From an uncultured Actinomycetes bacterium (GTDB taxonomy: Bacteria > Actinomycetota > Acidimicrobiia > Acidimicrobiales > Acidimicrobilacustridaceae), in NCBI GenBank assembly GCA_937927725.1, contig CALBSE010000047.1, positions 46,085-110,084 on the forward strand: a DNA stretch of 64,000 nt, read 5' to 3'. Positions 1 to 8,729 of this stretch are shown here, piece after piece. The notes beneath the pieces were generated by a model that did not search any database, was not told the DNA's origin, and saw only the letters and a list, made by a program, of their open reading frames with translations. How positions within the stretch are numbered: position 1 is the stretch's first letter; each line of letters opens with the position of its first letter. The translations under genes and the position numbers were made by a program.

Positions 1-38
1 TCGGCTCGTCAACCTGACGTCCCAGTGGAGGACCCCCC

Positions 39-1025
39 GTGAAGACCCCCGTTCGCGTAGCTGTCACCGGTGCTGCCGGCCAGATCGGTTACAGCCTTCT
101 GTTCCGTATTGCTAGTGGTCAGATGCTCGGAGAAGACCAGCCGGTCATCCTCCAGCTTCTCGACATCACCCCGGCCATGGACGCGCTCAAGGGCGTTGCT
201 ATGGAACTCGAAGACTGCGCCTTCCCGCTGCTTTCGGGCATCGTGCGCACCGACGACCCGAACGAAGCATTCGGCGACATCTCCTATGCACTTCTTGTTG
301 GTGCTCGTCCCCGCTCAAAGGGTATGGAGCGCAAGGACCTGCTCGAGGCAAACGGTGGCATCTTCAAGCCGCAGGGCAAGGCGCTTTCAGACAACGCCGC
401 GTCAGACGTGAAGATCCTTGTTGTCGGTAACCCGGCCAACACCAACGCACTCATCGCCATGAACAACGCTCCGAATATTCCGAACGAGCGCTTCACCGCA
501 ATGACTCGTCTTGATCACAACCGTGCGATTGCACAGCTTGCGGCCAAGACCGGCACCACCGTTTCGGACATCACCAAGATGACGATCTGGGGTAACCATT
601 CAGCAACGCAGTACCCCGACCTCTTCCACGCTGAGGTGAAGGGTCAGAACGCAGCTGCTCTCGTGAACGATCAGGCCTGGCTTGAAAGCGATTTCATCCC
701 GACCGTGCAGCAACGCGGCGCTGCAATTATCGAGGCACGCGGACTTTCCAGCGCCGCATCGGCTGCAAACGCGGCAATCGATCACATGCGCACCTGGGCA
801 CTTGGTTCGGCCAAGGGCGACTGGGTCTCCATGGCCATTCCGTCCGATGGTTCCTACGGCGTTGCCGAGGGCATCATCTCCTCGTTCCCCGTCACCTGCG
901 CGAATGGCAAGTATGAAATCGTGCAGGGTCTCGACATCGATGACTTCTCCCGAGGCCGCATCGACGCGTCGGTTGCCGAACTCGTTGAAGAGCGCGACGG
1001 CGTGAAGGAACTCGGACTTATCTGA
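39..1025 (+). CDS. mdh: Malate dehydrogenase (NAD-dependent)
   Basis: Oxidises malate to oxaloacetate with NAD in the cytosolic TCA cycle. The 328-residue length matches the cytosolic-type bacterial MDH family. The Rossmann motif GAAGQIG is at residues 11-17, the active-site loop has GARPRSKGMERKDLL, and the catalytic His is about residue 187 in WGNHSATQYPD, preceded by the TRLDHNRA substrate segment. The start is GTG, preceded by a GGAGGA ribosome site. It is the first complete gene in the window and converges on the SCP2-like gene. Confident call. Confidence 0.97.
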   Translation: MKTPVRVAVTGAAGQIGYSLLFRIASGQMLGEDQPVILQLLDITPAMDALKGVAMELEDCAFPLLSGIVRTDDPNEAFGDISYALLVGARPRSKGMERKDLLEANGGIFKPQGKALSDNAASDVKILVVGNPANTNALIAMNNAPNIPNERFTAMTRLDHNRAIAQLAAKTGTTVSDITKMTIWGNHSATQYPDLFHAEVKGQNAAALVNDQAWLESDFIPTVQQRGAAIIEARGLSSAASAANAAIDHMRTWALGSAKGDWVSMAIPSDGSYGVAEGIISSFPVTCANGKYEIVQGLDIDDFSRGRIDASVAELVEERDGVKELGLI

Positions 1026-1034
1026 TTCCGTCTG

Positions 1035-1067
1035 CTTGGCCCGTTGCGCTCAGCGCAGCGGGCCAAG
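1035..1067. terminator. Long hairpin between convergent genes
   Basis: A nearly perfect inverted repeat with arms of 16 bases (CTTGGCCCG...CGGGCCAAG, one wobble pair) and a one-base centre. It lies just after the mdh stop and overlaps the last codons of the minus-strand SCP2-like gene. It has no U-tract, so it may be a bidirectional transcript end of the GC-rich actinobacterial kind. That role is inferred. Confidence 0.45.
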
Positions 1068-1421
1068 TACGTCTTCAAGCGCAGCGAACAATTCCGCGTG
1101 CTCCAACAACGCGTTGATCGACCCTTCGATTCGAAGATCGCCGGCAATGAATGCGGCTTGCGCGCTTAGTGCGCCGTTACGAATCCCTTCGGCGGTTTCG
1201 GCGTAACTGACGAAGACAATGTCGGCTGCGTCCGCTGGCCCTTCGGTCATGGAGACGACTCCATTGTCGAAACGAACATGCCAGATGATCGAGCTTGAGC
1301 CCTGTCCGACGCGCTGTTCCAGCACCAACTGAACGCCTTGCGATAGCGCGGCCATGGCCTCGCTTGCGCGAAGGAGTGCATCGGCCTCGGTGAACCAGGC
1401 GGGGGAGAGGTACGCAGGCAT
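1050..1421 (-). CDS. SCP2 sterol-binding-like domain protein
   Basis: A 123-residue single-domain protein. The pattern resembles the SCP2 lipid-binding fold: an N-terminal helix (about 1-30), a strand segment IIWHVRFDNG near 45-55, ADIVFVSYAETAEGIRNG (a typical SCP2 helix-turn), and a C-terminal LRIEGSINALLEHAELFAAL helix. Such proteins bind hydrophobic ligands or act as small lipid-transfer proteins. The ligand is unknown. Its start faces the upstream region of the 106-residue gene, about 92 bases away. The fold call is moderately safe and the function open. Confidence 0.65.
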   Translation of the reverse strand: MPAYLSPAWFTEADALLRASEAMAALSQGVQLVLEQRVGQGSSSIIWHVRFDNGVVSMTEGPADAADIVFVSYAETAEGIRNGALSAQAAFIAGDLRIEGSINALLEHAELFAALEDVLGPLR

Positions 1422-1513
1422 CGATCGGACCGTAGTCGGTGTAACTGATCACCCGGTCACCGTGGGATGAGGTCCGGTACGCTCAGGCGATCAATTGACC
1501 CGGAGGTTCTGCC

Positions 1514-1834
1514 ATGGGATTCATGGACAAAGTGATGGAAGTTGGCAATCAGGCCGCCGCTGCAGTCAACCAAGCTGTGGATAAGGGTCAAGCCGAACTC
1601 GATCGAGTGAACTCCAAGCGCAAGTCCGATGCGTTGCTTCGTGACCTCGGCGCATTGACCTTCGTACGTGACTCAGGCCGTGGCGATGCAACGACCGACG
1701 CTGAGATCGCCCGAATCACCGCTGAGCTTCAGGCTCACGAGGCCGCAGGTGGCGTGGTTGACCTCGCCGTAAAGCCGGGCGCTCCCGAAGCGCCGACTCC
1801 ACCTGCCAACGAGCCAACGACGGAAAGCGACTGA
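1514..1834 (+). CDS. Small hypothetical protein
   Basis: 106 residues with no recognised domain. It starts MGFMDKVMEVGNQAAAAVNQ, an amphipathic Ala/Gln-rich helix, followed by a charged segment and a TDAEIARITAELQAHEAAGG helix, and ends in a Pro/Glu-rich tail. An opening of this kind followed by a low-complexity helix is common in small actinobacterial proteins of unknown role. A GGAGG ribosome site about 8 bases upstream and the 3-base gap to the next gene support translation and a shared transcript with the 2-hydroxyacid dehydrogenase. No function is claimed. Confidence 0.7.
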   Translation: MGFMDKVMEVGNQAAAAVNQAVDKGQAELDRVNSKRKSDALLRDLGALTFVRDSGRGDATTDAEIARITAELQAHEAAGGVVDLAVKPGAPEAPTPPANEPTTESD

Positions 1835-1837
1835 GCG

Positions 1838-2779
1838 TTGCTTCGTATTCTCAGCCACGTCGGGCAGCTCGACGCCATTCATATTCCTGAAGACCTCGCC
1901 GCACAGGTCGAAGTCATTGCCATTCCGATGAATGGTGCGATTGACGAAGGCGTTGTTGGTGATGTGCTCATCACCACTCCTACAAGCGTTCCGACGTTGG
2001 AAGACGCACTCAGTCGTGGTGTGAAGTGGGTGCATCTCATTGGCACCGGTATCGACAAGTTTCCATTGCATCTCATTGGCGACGATCTGATCCTCACTAA
2101 TTCGCGCGGGTTGAGCGCTATTCCCATTTCGGAATGGATCATGGCGTGCATGCTTTCGTTTACCAAGCGCATGCCTGGTTCATTCGTTGCCGAACAACCG
2201 AAGCAGTGGAACATTCCGTCGCCATCGTTCGCAACGCTTGATAACGCAAACCTTGCCATCCTCGGCATGGGCGGAATCGGAACCGCGCTCGCTCAACGTG
2301 CGCTTCCGTTTGGCATGAACATCACGGCAATGCGTAATACCGATGCGCCGAGTCCGATCGATGGCGTCCGTATGGTGCGTTCGGTCACCGAACTCGTTGC
2401 TGACGCCGATCACATTGTTCTTGTTGCGCCTCTCACCGACGCAACTCGGGGACTCTTCAACGATAAACTCTTCTCCTCGATGAAGCCCGGCGTGCAACTC
2501 ATCAACGTGGCCCGCGGTCCAATCATCGACGACGATGCACTCCTGCGCGCGCTCGACAGCGGCATCGTGGCATGTGCCGATATCGACGCCACTGAACCCG
2601 AGCCGCTTCCTAACGGGCATTGGATGTATTCGCACCCATCGGTGCGGCTCAGCCCCCATGTGTCGTGGAACTGGTCGGGCGCATTTCAGGCGATGTACGC
2701 CACGTTTATCGACAATTTGCGTCTGTACCTGAACGAAGAACCTCTGTTGTCGGTCGTGAATCCCGCCGACGGGTACTGA
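1838..2779 (+). CDS. D-isomer-specific 2-hydroxyacid dehydrogenase family protein
   Basis: An NAD(P)-dependent oxidoreductase of the phosphoglycerate/formate dehydrogenase family, 313 residues, start TTG. The Rossmann motif GMGGIGTALA is near residues 145-155. The catalytic Arg lies in NVARGPIIDD, the Glu in DATEPEPLP and the His in LSPHVSW, so the triad is complete. Substrates in this family include glyoxylate, hydroxypyruvate and various D-2-hydroxyacids, and the sequence alone does not choose among them. It follows the small 106-residue gene with a 3-base gap. Confidence 0.88.
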   Translation: MLRILSHVGQLDAIHIPEDLAAQVEVIAIPMNGAIDEGVVGDVLITTPTSVPTLEDALSRGVKWVHLIGTGIDKFPLHLIGDDLILTNSRGLSAIPISEWIMACMLSFTKRMPGSFVAEQPKQWNIPSPSFATLDNANLAILGMGGIGTALAQRALPFGMNITAMRNTDAPSPIDGVRMVRSVTELVADADHIVLVAPLTDATRGLFNDKLFSSMKPGVQLINVARGPIIDDDALLRALDSGIVACADIDATEPEPLPNGHWMYSHPSVRLSPHVSWNWSGAFQAMYATFIDNLRLYLNEEPLLSVVNPADGY

Positions 2780-2846
2780 TACAGGCCGCAGATTTGGTGG
2801 CCGATGTGCCACGGCGATCGCAGGGCTCACCACTAGGGTTCCCGCC

Positions 2847-3527
2847 ATGTTCTCCGTTCTCACCAGCGTTCTGTTCGCCGTAGGCCCCGACCCTCAGAAG
2901 ATGGTCCAGTCGGTAGGCCTCATCGGCCTCCTCCTCATCATTTTCGCTGAGTCGGGTCTTCTGATCGGCTTCTTCCTCCCCGGCGATTCACTCCTGTTCG
3001 CCGCAGGTCTTGTTACTGCTGGCATCACGCTCGATAACGGTAAAGAGTGGACTCTCGCTGGCGGCAACGTTGCTGTTGTCGCGGTTCTTTGTGCGCTCGC
3101 CGCGATCGCCGGCGATCAGGTTGGGTATGCCTTCGGAAAGCGCGTTGGCCCCTCGTTGTTCAAGAAGCCCGAGTCGAAACTGTTCAAGCCGGCCTATGTC
3201 GAGAAGACCGAAGAGTTCTTCGCCAAGCACGGTTCGAAGTCGATCGTGCTCGCTCGTTTCGTGCCGATCGTGCGCACGTTCACGCCGGTTGTCGCTGGTG
3301 TGTCAAAGATGCACTACCGCACCTTCGTGAAGTTCAACGTCATTGGTGGTGCGCTGTGGGGTGCCGGATTCATTCTGCTTGGCTATTGGCTTGGCTCAGC
3401 GTTCCCGGCAATCGGCAAGAACATCGAATACGCGATTGTGGCCATCGTGCTCATCTCGCTTATCCCCATTGCGATTGAGTTCATTCGCCACCGTCGCAAG
3501 CCCAAGGGCAAACACTTCGCCGAATAA
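2847..3527 (+). CDS. DedA family membrane protein
   Basis: 226 residues with hydrophobic segments near 16-38, 68-90, 140-165 and 180-205. Family signatures are visible: the FLPGDSLLFAAG motif at about 47-58, and RFVPIVRTFTPVVAG about 135-150, containing the conserved arginines of the VTT/SNARE-associated domain. DedA proteins are inner-membrane proteins linked to lipid flipping (undecaprenyl phosphate or phosphatidylethanolamine in characterised relatives) and envelope homeostasis. The basic C-terminus RHRRKPKGK is cytoplasmic. It ends before a strong hairpin facing sdhB. Confidence 0.9.
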   Translation: MFSVLTSVLFAVGPDPQKMVQSVGLIGLLLIIFAESGLLIGFFLPGDSLLFAAGLVTAGITLDNGKEWTLAGGNVAVVAVLCALAAIAGDQVGYAFGKRVGPSLFKKPESKLFKPAYVEKTEEFFAKHGSKSIVLARFVPIVRTFTPVVAGVSKMHYRTFVKFNVIGGALWGAGFILLGYWLGSAFPAIGKNIEYAIVAIVLISLIPIAIEFIRHRRKPKGKHFAE

Positions 3528-3543
3528 CACTGCAAAACGACGA

Positions 3544-3584
3544 CCGGCGCCGCCTACTTCCATAAGGAAGTGGTTCGGCGCCGG
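3544..3584. terminator. Bidirectional terminator-like hairpin between dedA-like gene and sdhB
   Basis: A 9-bp perfect outer stem (CCGGCGCCG at 3544-3552 with CGGCGCCGG at 3576-3584) encloses a 6-bp inner stem (ACTTCC/GGAAGT) with an ATAA loop. It sits in the gap between two convergent genes, where a transcript end for both is expected. The U-tract is absent, as in many actinobacterial terminators. Confidence 0.6.
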
Positions 3585-3619
3585 GCGAGAATGCCGCAGG
3601 TGGGCGAATCAGAAACTGA

Positions 3620-4381
3620 TCAGCGCTGGCCCTGCAGCTTGCGGTTCTTGATCTTTGACTTGAGGAAGTCTCGGTTCATCATTGCGATGAAGTCGATCGG
3701 GATTTCCTTCGGGCACGCCTCTTGGCATTCGCCGTAGTTCGTGCATGAACCGAAGAACATCTCCATGGTCTCGACCATGTCCTCGGTGCGCTTCCAGCGT
3801 TCGGACTGACCCTGCGGAAGCAGATTGAGATGCGCCAGCTTGGCTGAGGTGAAGAGCTGCGCGGCGCCGTTGGGGCAGGCAGCGACACAGGCGCCACAGC
3901 CGATGCACGCGGCTGCGTCCATGGCGGTGTCGGCTGCGGTCTTCGGGATGAGGATCTCGTTTGCGTCGCGAGGGCCACCGGTGTCGGAGGTGATGAAACC
4001 ACCGGACTCGATGATGGCGTCGAACGCACTGCGATCGACCATGAGGTCCTTCAGCACCGGGAACGCAGCGGCGCGCCACGGCTCGATGGTGACGGTCTCG
4101 CCATCGTGGAACTTGCGCATGTGTAACTGGCAGGTTGCGGTGCCCTTTTGGGGGCCGTGCGCCTGACCGTTGATCATGAGGCCACAAGTGCCACAGATAC
4201 CTTCACGACAATCGCTGTCGAAGGTGATCGGCTCGTGGCCGTCAGCAATGAGGTTTTCGTTGACAACATCGAGCATTTCGAGGAACGACATTTCGTCCTT
4301 CACATCGGATGCTTCGTAGGTCTCGAAATGGCCGGGATCGGTAGGACCGTTCTGGCGCCAGACCTTGAGTGTGAGATTCAC
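3620..4381 (-). CDS. sdhB: Succinate dehydrogenase iron-sulfur subunit
   Basis: Electron-transfer subunit of complex II. An N-terminal ferredoxin domain binds [2Fe-2S] through C58, C63, C66 and C84 (CREGICGTC...TATC). The C-terminal domain holds CIGCGACVAACP and the later GECQEACPKEIP cluster ligands for the [4Fe-4S] and [3Fe-4S] centres. The 253-residue length fits the b558-type enzyme family. It is the last gene of a minus-strand operon sdhC-sdhA-sdhB, with a 12-base gap after sdhA. It feeds electrons from SdhA to quinone at SdhC. Confidence 0.97.
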   Translation of the reverse strand: MNLTLKVWRQNGPTDPGHFETYEASDVKDEMSFLEMLDVVNENLIADGHEPITFDSDCREGICGTCGLMINGQAHGPQKGTATCQLHMRKFHDGETVTIEPWRAAAFPVLKDLMVDRSAFDAIIESGGFITSDTGGPRDANEILIPKTAADTAMDAAACIGCGACVAACPNGAAQLFTSAKLAHLNLLPQGQSERWKRTEDMVETMEMFFGSCTNYGECQEACPKEIPIDFIAMMNRDFLKSKIKNRKLQGQR

Positions 4382-4393
4382 AATGGCTCCTGG

Positions 4394-6319
4394 TTACTTG
4401 TAACTGCGCACGACGGGCTTGACGGTCTCGAACACAAGCGGCTCTTTGTGAAGGGTCGGGGTTGAACCCTTGCCCTCCCATTCCCATGCGCCAACAAACG
4501 AGAAGTTCTCGTCATCACGCTTGGCTTCGCCGTCTTCGGTCTGATGCTCAACACGGAAGTGGCCACCGCAGGACTCTTCACGCATGAGTGCATCACGGCA
4601 CATCAATTCGCCGAGTTCGAAGAAGTCGGCAACGCGGCCGACCTTTTCGAGCGACTGGTTGACGCCGTCGGGATCGCCGAGCACACGAACGTTCTTTTCG
4701 AACTCTTCGCGCAATGCGGGGATCTCGCTCAGGGCCTTCTCGAGACCGTTCTTGTCTCGCGCCATACCGCAGTAGTCCCACACAAGCTTTCCGAGCTCGC
4801 GGTGGTAGTACTCCGGCGACTTGGTGCCGCCAACGTTGATCCAACGACGCATATCGTCCTGCACCGCCGCGACCGAGGTCGTGAACGCTGGGTCTTCGGT
4901 GGACAACGGAGCTTGACCGAGCAAACCAGCGAGGTAATCGCCGATCGTGTTCGGGGCAACGAAGTAGCCGTCGGCGAGACCCTGCATAAGAGCCGAAGCG
5001 CCAAGACGGTTGGCACCGTGATCGGAGAAGTTGGCTTCGCCGAGTGCGTACAGGCCAGGGATGTTGGTCATGAGGTTGTAGTCAACCCACAGACCACCCA
5101 TTGTGTAGTGAGAGGCCGGGTAGATACGCATCGGCATCTTCATCGGATTCTCGTCGGTGATGCGCTCGTACATGTCGAACAAGTTGCCGTAACGCTCGAA
5201 CACGACGTTCTCGCCGAGGCGGCCGATTGATTCGGCAAAGTCGAGGTACACGCCGTTCTTGATCGGGCCGACGCCGCGACCTTCGTCAACGACCTGCTTC
5301 GCACTTCGTGACGCGATGTCACGGGGTGCGAGGTTGCCGAAGGACGGGTACTTGCGTTCAAGGAAATAGTCGCGGTCCTCTTCCGGAATGTTCTCCGGAG
5401 CACGGTTGTCGTCGAACTGCTTCGGTACCCAGATGCGTCCGTCGTTACGAAGCGACTCAGACATAAGCGTGAGCTTCGACTGGAATTCATCGCTGGCCGG
5501 GATGCACGTGGGGTGAATCTGCGTGTAACACGGGTTCGCGAACAGGGCACCCTTCTTGTGTGCTCGCCAAGCAGCCGTGACATTGGAGTTCATGGCGTTG
5601 GTGGAGAGGTAGAAGGCATTGCCGTAACCACCGGTGCACAGCAGCGTGGCGTGTCCTGCCCAGCTCTTGATGTCGCCAGTGATGAGGTCGCGAGTGACGA
5701 TGCCAGCAGCAACGCCGTCTTTGGTGACGACGTCGAGCAGCTCGGTCTTGGTGTGGAGTTCCACACGACCAAGCGACACCTGCTGCATGAGGGCCTGGTA
5801 GGCGCCGAGCAGAAGCTGCTGTCCGGTTTGGCCACGGGCGTAGAACGTTCGACTGACCTGCGAACCACCAAACGAACGGTTATCGAGAAGACCGCCGTAT
5901 TCACGAGCGAAGGGAACACCCTGCGCCACGCACTGGTCGATGATGTTGACGCTGACTTCAGCCAAACGATGCACGTTGGACTCGCGAGCGCGGAAGTCGC
6001 CGCCCTTCACGGTGTCGTAGAACAGTCGCTTCACGCTGTCGCCATCGTTCTTGTAGTTCTTCGCGGCATTAATGCCGCCCTGTGCAGCGATGGAGTGCGC
6101 ACGACGCGGTGAGTCGTGGAAAGTGAAGCACTTCACGTGGTAACCGAGTTCGGCGAGTGTCGCCGCCGCTGCAGCGCCGGCAAGACCGGTGCCAACCACG
6201 AGCACGGTGAACTTCCGCTTGTTCGCCGGGTTCACAAGCTTCATGTTGAACTTGTGGTTCTCCCAGCGTTCCTCAATGGGACCGGAAGGGATCTTGGAGT
6301 CGAGAGTGATTGTGCTCAT
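4394..6319 (-). CDS. sdhA: Succinate dehydrogenase flavoprotein subunit
   Basis: Catalytic FAD subunit converting succinate to fumarate, 641 residues. The FAD-binding motif is VVGTGLAGAAAAATLAELG near residues 40-58. The covalent-flavin region reads RRAHSIAAQGGINAAKN, and the substrate region contains HPTCIPASDEF and YTMGGLWVDYN. The length and the C-terminal helical domain fit the type found with a single b558 cytochrome subunit. It lies between sdhC (11-base gap) and sdhB. Long open frames on the opposite strand inside it are compositional shadows. Confidence 0.97.
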   Translation of the reverse strand: MSTITLDSKIPSGPIEERWENHKFNMKLVNPANKRKFTVLVVGTGLAGAAAAATLAELGYHVKCFTFHDSPRRAHSIAAQGGINAAKNYKNDGDSVKRLFYDTVKGGDFRARESNVHRLAEVSVNIIDQCVAQGVPFAREYGGLLDNRSFGGSQVSRTFYARGQTGQQLLLGAYQALMQQVSLGRVELHTKTELLDVVTKDGVAAGIVTRDLITGDIKSWAGHATLLCTGGYGNAFYLSTNAMNSNVTAAWRAHKKGALFANPCYTQIHPTCIPASDEFQSKLTLMSESLRNDGRIWVPKQFDDNRAPENIPEEDRDYFLERKYPSFGNLAPRDIASRSAKQVVDEGRGVGPIKNGVYLDFAESIGRLGENVVFERYGNLFDMYERITDENPMKMPMRIYPASHYTMGGLWVDYNLMTNIPGLYALGEANFSDHGANRLGASALMQGLADGYFVAPNTIGDYLAGLLGQAPLSTEDPAFTTSVAAVQDDMRRWINVGGTKSPEYYHRELGKLVWDYCGMARDKNGLEKALSEIPALREEFEKNVRVLGDPDGVNQSLEKVGRVADFFELGELMCRDALMREESCGGHFRVEHQTEDGEAKRDDENFSFVGAWEWEGKGSTPTLHKEPLVFETVKPVVRSYK

Positions 6320-6330
6320 CTGATGCTCCT

Positions 6331-7101
6331 TCAGCCGACCACGCCGGTAAGCACGGCGATGGGGAATGTGATGTTGACGCCCGCAACGAGAATCGCGAAG
6401 CCCGCAGCGAAGCCACGGCGGATCGGATTGTGACGGGGATTAAAACGAGCGCTCATGGAACCAAGGCTCTGGAAGATGCTCCAGGCGCCGTGGTAGAGGT
6501 GAAAGCCAAGGGCGATGTTGGCGATGATGTAGAGCGCGGCAACGGGGGCACGATCAAGACTCGTCGCAACATTTGAGTACGGGTTGCCGTTGACGAAGTC
6601 CGGGTTGGCCCAGCCCCACGTGAGGTCGGCGAGATGCCACAGCAGGAACAGGCCGACGATGATGCCGCTCCAACGCATTGTGCGCGCTGCCCAGTTCACG
6701 GCCACATAGTCACGTGGTGACTTGTAGTTGACCGGTCGGGCCTTGCGATTGATGCGGGTCAGTGCATAGGCCGACTGGATATGCAGCGCGAATGCGGCGA
6801 GAAGGCCAAGACGCAAAATCCAGAGGACACCTGTAGGCGGAATGATCGGCACGAGCAACTGACGCAGGAACTCGGCGTACTCGTTGAAATGCGACTCGCC
6901 CAAATACATCTTGAGGTTGCCGATCATGTGGAAGAGCACGAACCCCATCAGCATGATGCCGGTGAGAGCCATGATCCATTTCTTGCCAACCGACGACTTA
7001 TAGAGGTCGATAATGGCGAACGTGCTGCGTCGGTTGGGCTTGCGGATCGTCGGAGACGAGATGCCCGGTGTGATCGCAGGTGGTTCCTTGGTTGCTGTCA
7101 C
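6331..7101 (-). CDS. sdhC: Succinate dehydrogenase cytochrome b558 subunit
   Basis: Membrane anchor and haem b subunit of complex II, 256 residues. After a hydrophilic N-terminus of about 40 residues there are five hydrophobic segments. Candidate haem-ligand histidines lie in FHMIGNLKM, AFALHIQSAYA, LLWHLAD and LGFHLYHGAW. It is a single-gene anchor of the b558 family rather than an SdhC/SdhD pair, and no sdhD is present. First gene of the sdhCAB operon. The 207 bases to the divergent ATPase gene must hold promoters for both, though I could not pick out a convincing one. Confidence 0.93.
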   Translation of the reverse strand: MTATKEPPAITPGISSPTIRKPNRRSTFAIIDLYKSSVGKKWIMALTGIMLMGFVLFHMIGNLKMYLGESHFNEYAEFLRQLLVPIIPPTGVLWILRLGLLAAFALHIQSAYALTRINRKARPVNYKSPRDYVAVNWAARTMRWSGIIVGLFLLWHLADLTWGWANPDFVNGNPYSNVATSLDRAPVAALYIIANIALGFHLYHGAWSIFQSLGSMSARFNPRHNPIRRGFAAGFAILVAGVNITFPIAVLTGVVG

Positions 7102-7308
7102 GAGCAGACCTTTCCTAAAAGAGGCTGTGACTGGAAAGTGGCAAGGTCGGACGTCGTCCGGTCAAGCGAGTTCACGCTACTCACCGACAAAGGCAAGGGG
7201 CGAACTGTGCGACCACAGATTCGTCACTCGGCTCGCCCGCCGAGGTGGCCGCGGCGATAGGTTGAGGCGTCCATCGTCCGGCCATCGGGTCCGGCAGGGG
7301 AGGAAACG

Positions 7309-8715
7309 ATGTCAGAGCGGCCAACCACTCTCGGAGAATTGCGTGCGTCGGGCTGGATAAGCCGCCCGGTCAAGGAAGAACTCCGTCAGAACGCCATTGT
7401 GCGAATCGTCGCCGGCGAACCGCTCTTCGACCGCGTTCTGGGTTACGAGGACACGGTTCTTCCCCAGCTCGAAAACGCCATTCTCGCTGGTCACGACGTG
7501 ATCTTCCTGGGCGAGCGGGGTCAGGCCAAAACCCGCATGATCCGTTCGCTTACCAATCTGCTCGACGAGTGGATGCCGATCGTTGCCGGTTCCGAGATCA
7601 ACGACGACCCCTACGCCCCAGTCTCCAAGCCCGCCCGCGACCTCGTGGCCGAAATGGGCGACGCCACTCCAATCAGCTGGGTGCACCGAGACGAGCGCTA
7701 TGGCGAGAAGCTCGCCACCCCCGATACCTCGATCGCCGACCTCATCGGCGAGGTCGATCCCATCAAAATCGCCGAGGGTCGACATCTTTCCAATGAAGAG
7801 ACCATTCACTTCGGCCTCGTTCCCCGGACCAACCGCGGCATCTTCGCGATCAACGAACTCCCCGACCTTGCCGAGCGCATTCAGGTCGGTTTGTTGAATG
7901 TGCTCGAAGAGCGTGACGTGCAGATCCGCGGTTTCAAACTCCGACTGCCGCTCGATGTCATGTTGTTCGCGTCGGCCAACCCCGACGACTACACCAACCG
8001 CGGTCGACTCATCACGCCACTGAAGGATCGCTTCGGTTCACAAATCCGCACCCATTACCCGCTCGATGTCGCAACCGAAGTCACCATCGCTTTGCAAGAG
8101 GCTCGCAATCTCGAAGTTCCGGGCATTGAAGTGCGCGTTCCTGGCTACATGACGGAAATCGTTGCGGAGTTCTCGCAGCTTGCGCGTCGAAGCCCGCATA
8201 TCAATCAGCGTTCGGGCGTATCGGTGCGTCTCACTGTTGCCAACCTCGAAACGCTCGAAGCCAACGCGATGCGTCGTGCTCTGCAGCATGGTGAAACCAT
8301 CGTTGTTCCGCGAGTTTCTGATCTCGATGCACTCGCTGCTTCAACAATCGGCAAGGTCGAAATCGAAACGATCGAAGAAGGCCGTGAGGGTCTTGTTGTC
8401 GAACAACTCCTCAAGGCTGCGGTGCTCGGAATCTTCCGTGAATACATCGCCATTGAAAATCTTCGCGAGGTTGTCGACTCGTTCGATGGCGATCGTTTGG
8501 TCAACGCCGGTGAAGACGTTTCTTCTGCCGACTATGTCGCATTGCTTGGCGACATCCCTGCGCTTGCACCGCACATCACTGCGCTGACTGGCGGTGACAC
8601 CACGCCCGAGGTTGTTGCGAGCGCGGTTGAGTTCGTGCTTGAAGGTCTGCACCTTTCGAAGCGCCTCAACAAAGACGCAGTCGGCGCTCGCGCCCAGTAC
8701 CGCGGCCGCGGCTGA
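7309..8715 (+). CDS. MoxR/ChlI-like AAA ATPase
   Basis: 468-residue AAA+ ATPase resembling magnesium-chelatase subunit I and the M. tuberculosis Rv0958 type. A Walker A-like loop GERGQAKT is at residues 68-75, with Ala instead of the usual Gly before Lys. The Walker B region reads IFAINELPDL, with Asn in place of the usual Asp. Sensor 1 is FASANPDDYTNRGRLITPLKDRFG. Partners of this class are VWA-domain proteins, and a matching one lies at 10681-12696, separated here by two minus-strand genes. The pair probably remodels or activates a metal-dependent or complex client, but the client is unknown. The ribosome site GGGGAGGAAACG supports the ATG. Confidence 0.85.
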   Translation: MSERPTTLGELRASGWISRPVKEELRQNAIVRIVAGEPLFDRVLGYEDTVLPQLENAILAGHDVIFLGERGQAKTRMIRSLTNLLDEWMPIVAGSEINDDPYAPVSKPARDLVAEMGDATPISWVHRDERYGEKLATPDTSIADLIGEVDPIKIAEGRHLSNEETIHFGLVPRTNRGIFAINELPDLAERIQVGLLNVLEERDVQIRGFKLRLPLDVMLFASANPDDYTNRGRLITPLKDRFGSQIRTHYPLDVATEVTIALQEARNLEVPGIEVRVPGYMTEIVAEFSQLARRSPHINQRSGVSVRLTVANLETLEANAMRRALQHGETIVVPRVSDLDALAASTIGKVEIETIEEGREGLVVEQLLKAAVLGIFREYIAIENLREVVDSFDGDRLVNAGEDVSSADYVALLGDIPALAPHITALTGGDTTPEVVASAVEFVLEGLHLSKRLNKDAVGARAQYRGRG

Positions 8716-8729
8716 GTACTGCTTGTGAG

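Noticed and set aside
4544..5230. 228-codon open frame on the plus strand inside sdhA
   Set aside because: Shadow of the sdhA coding frame in GC-rich DNA; no start site, no motif.
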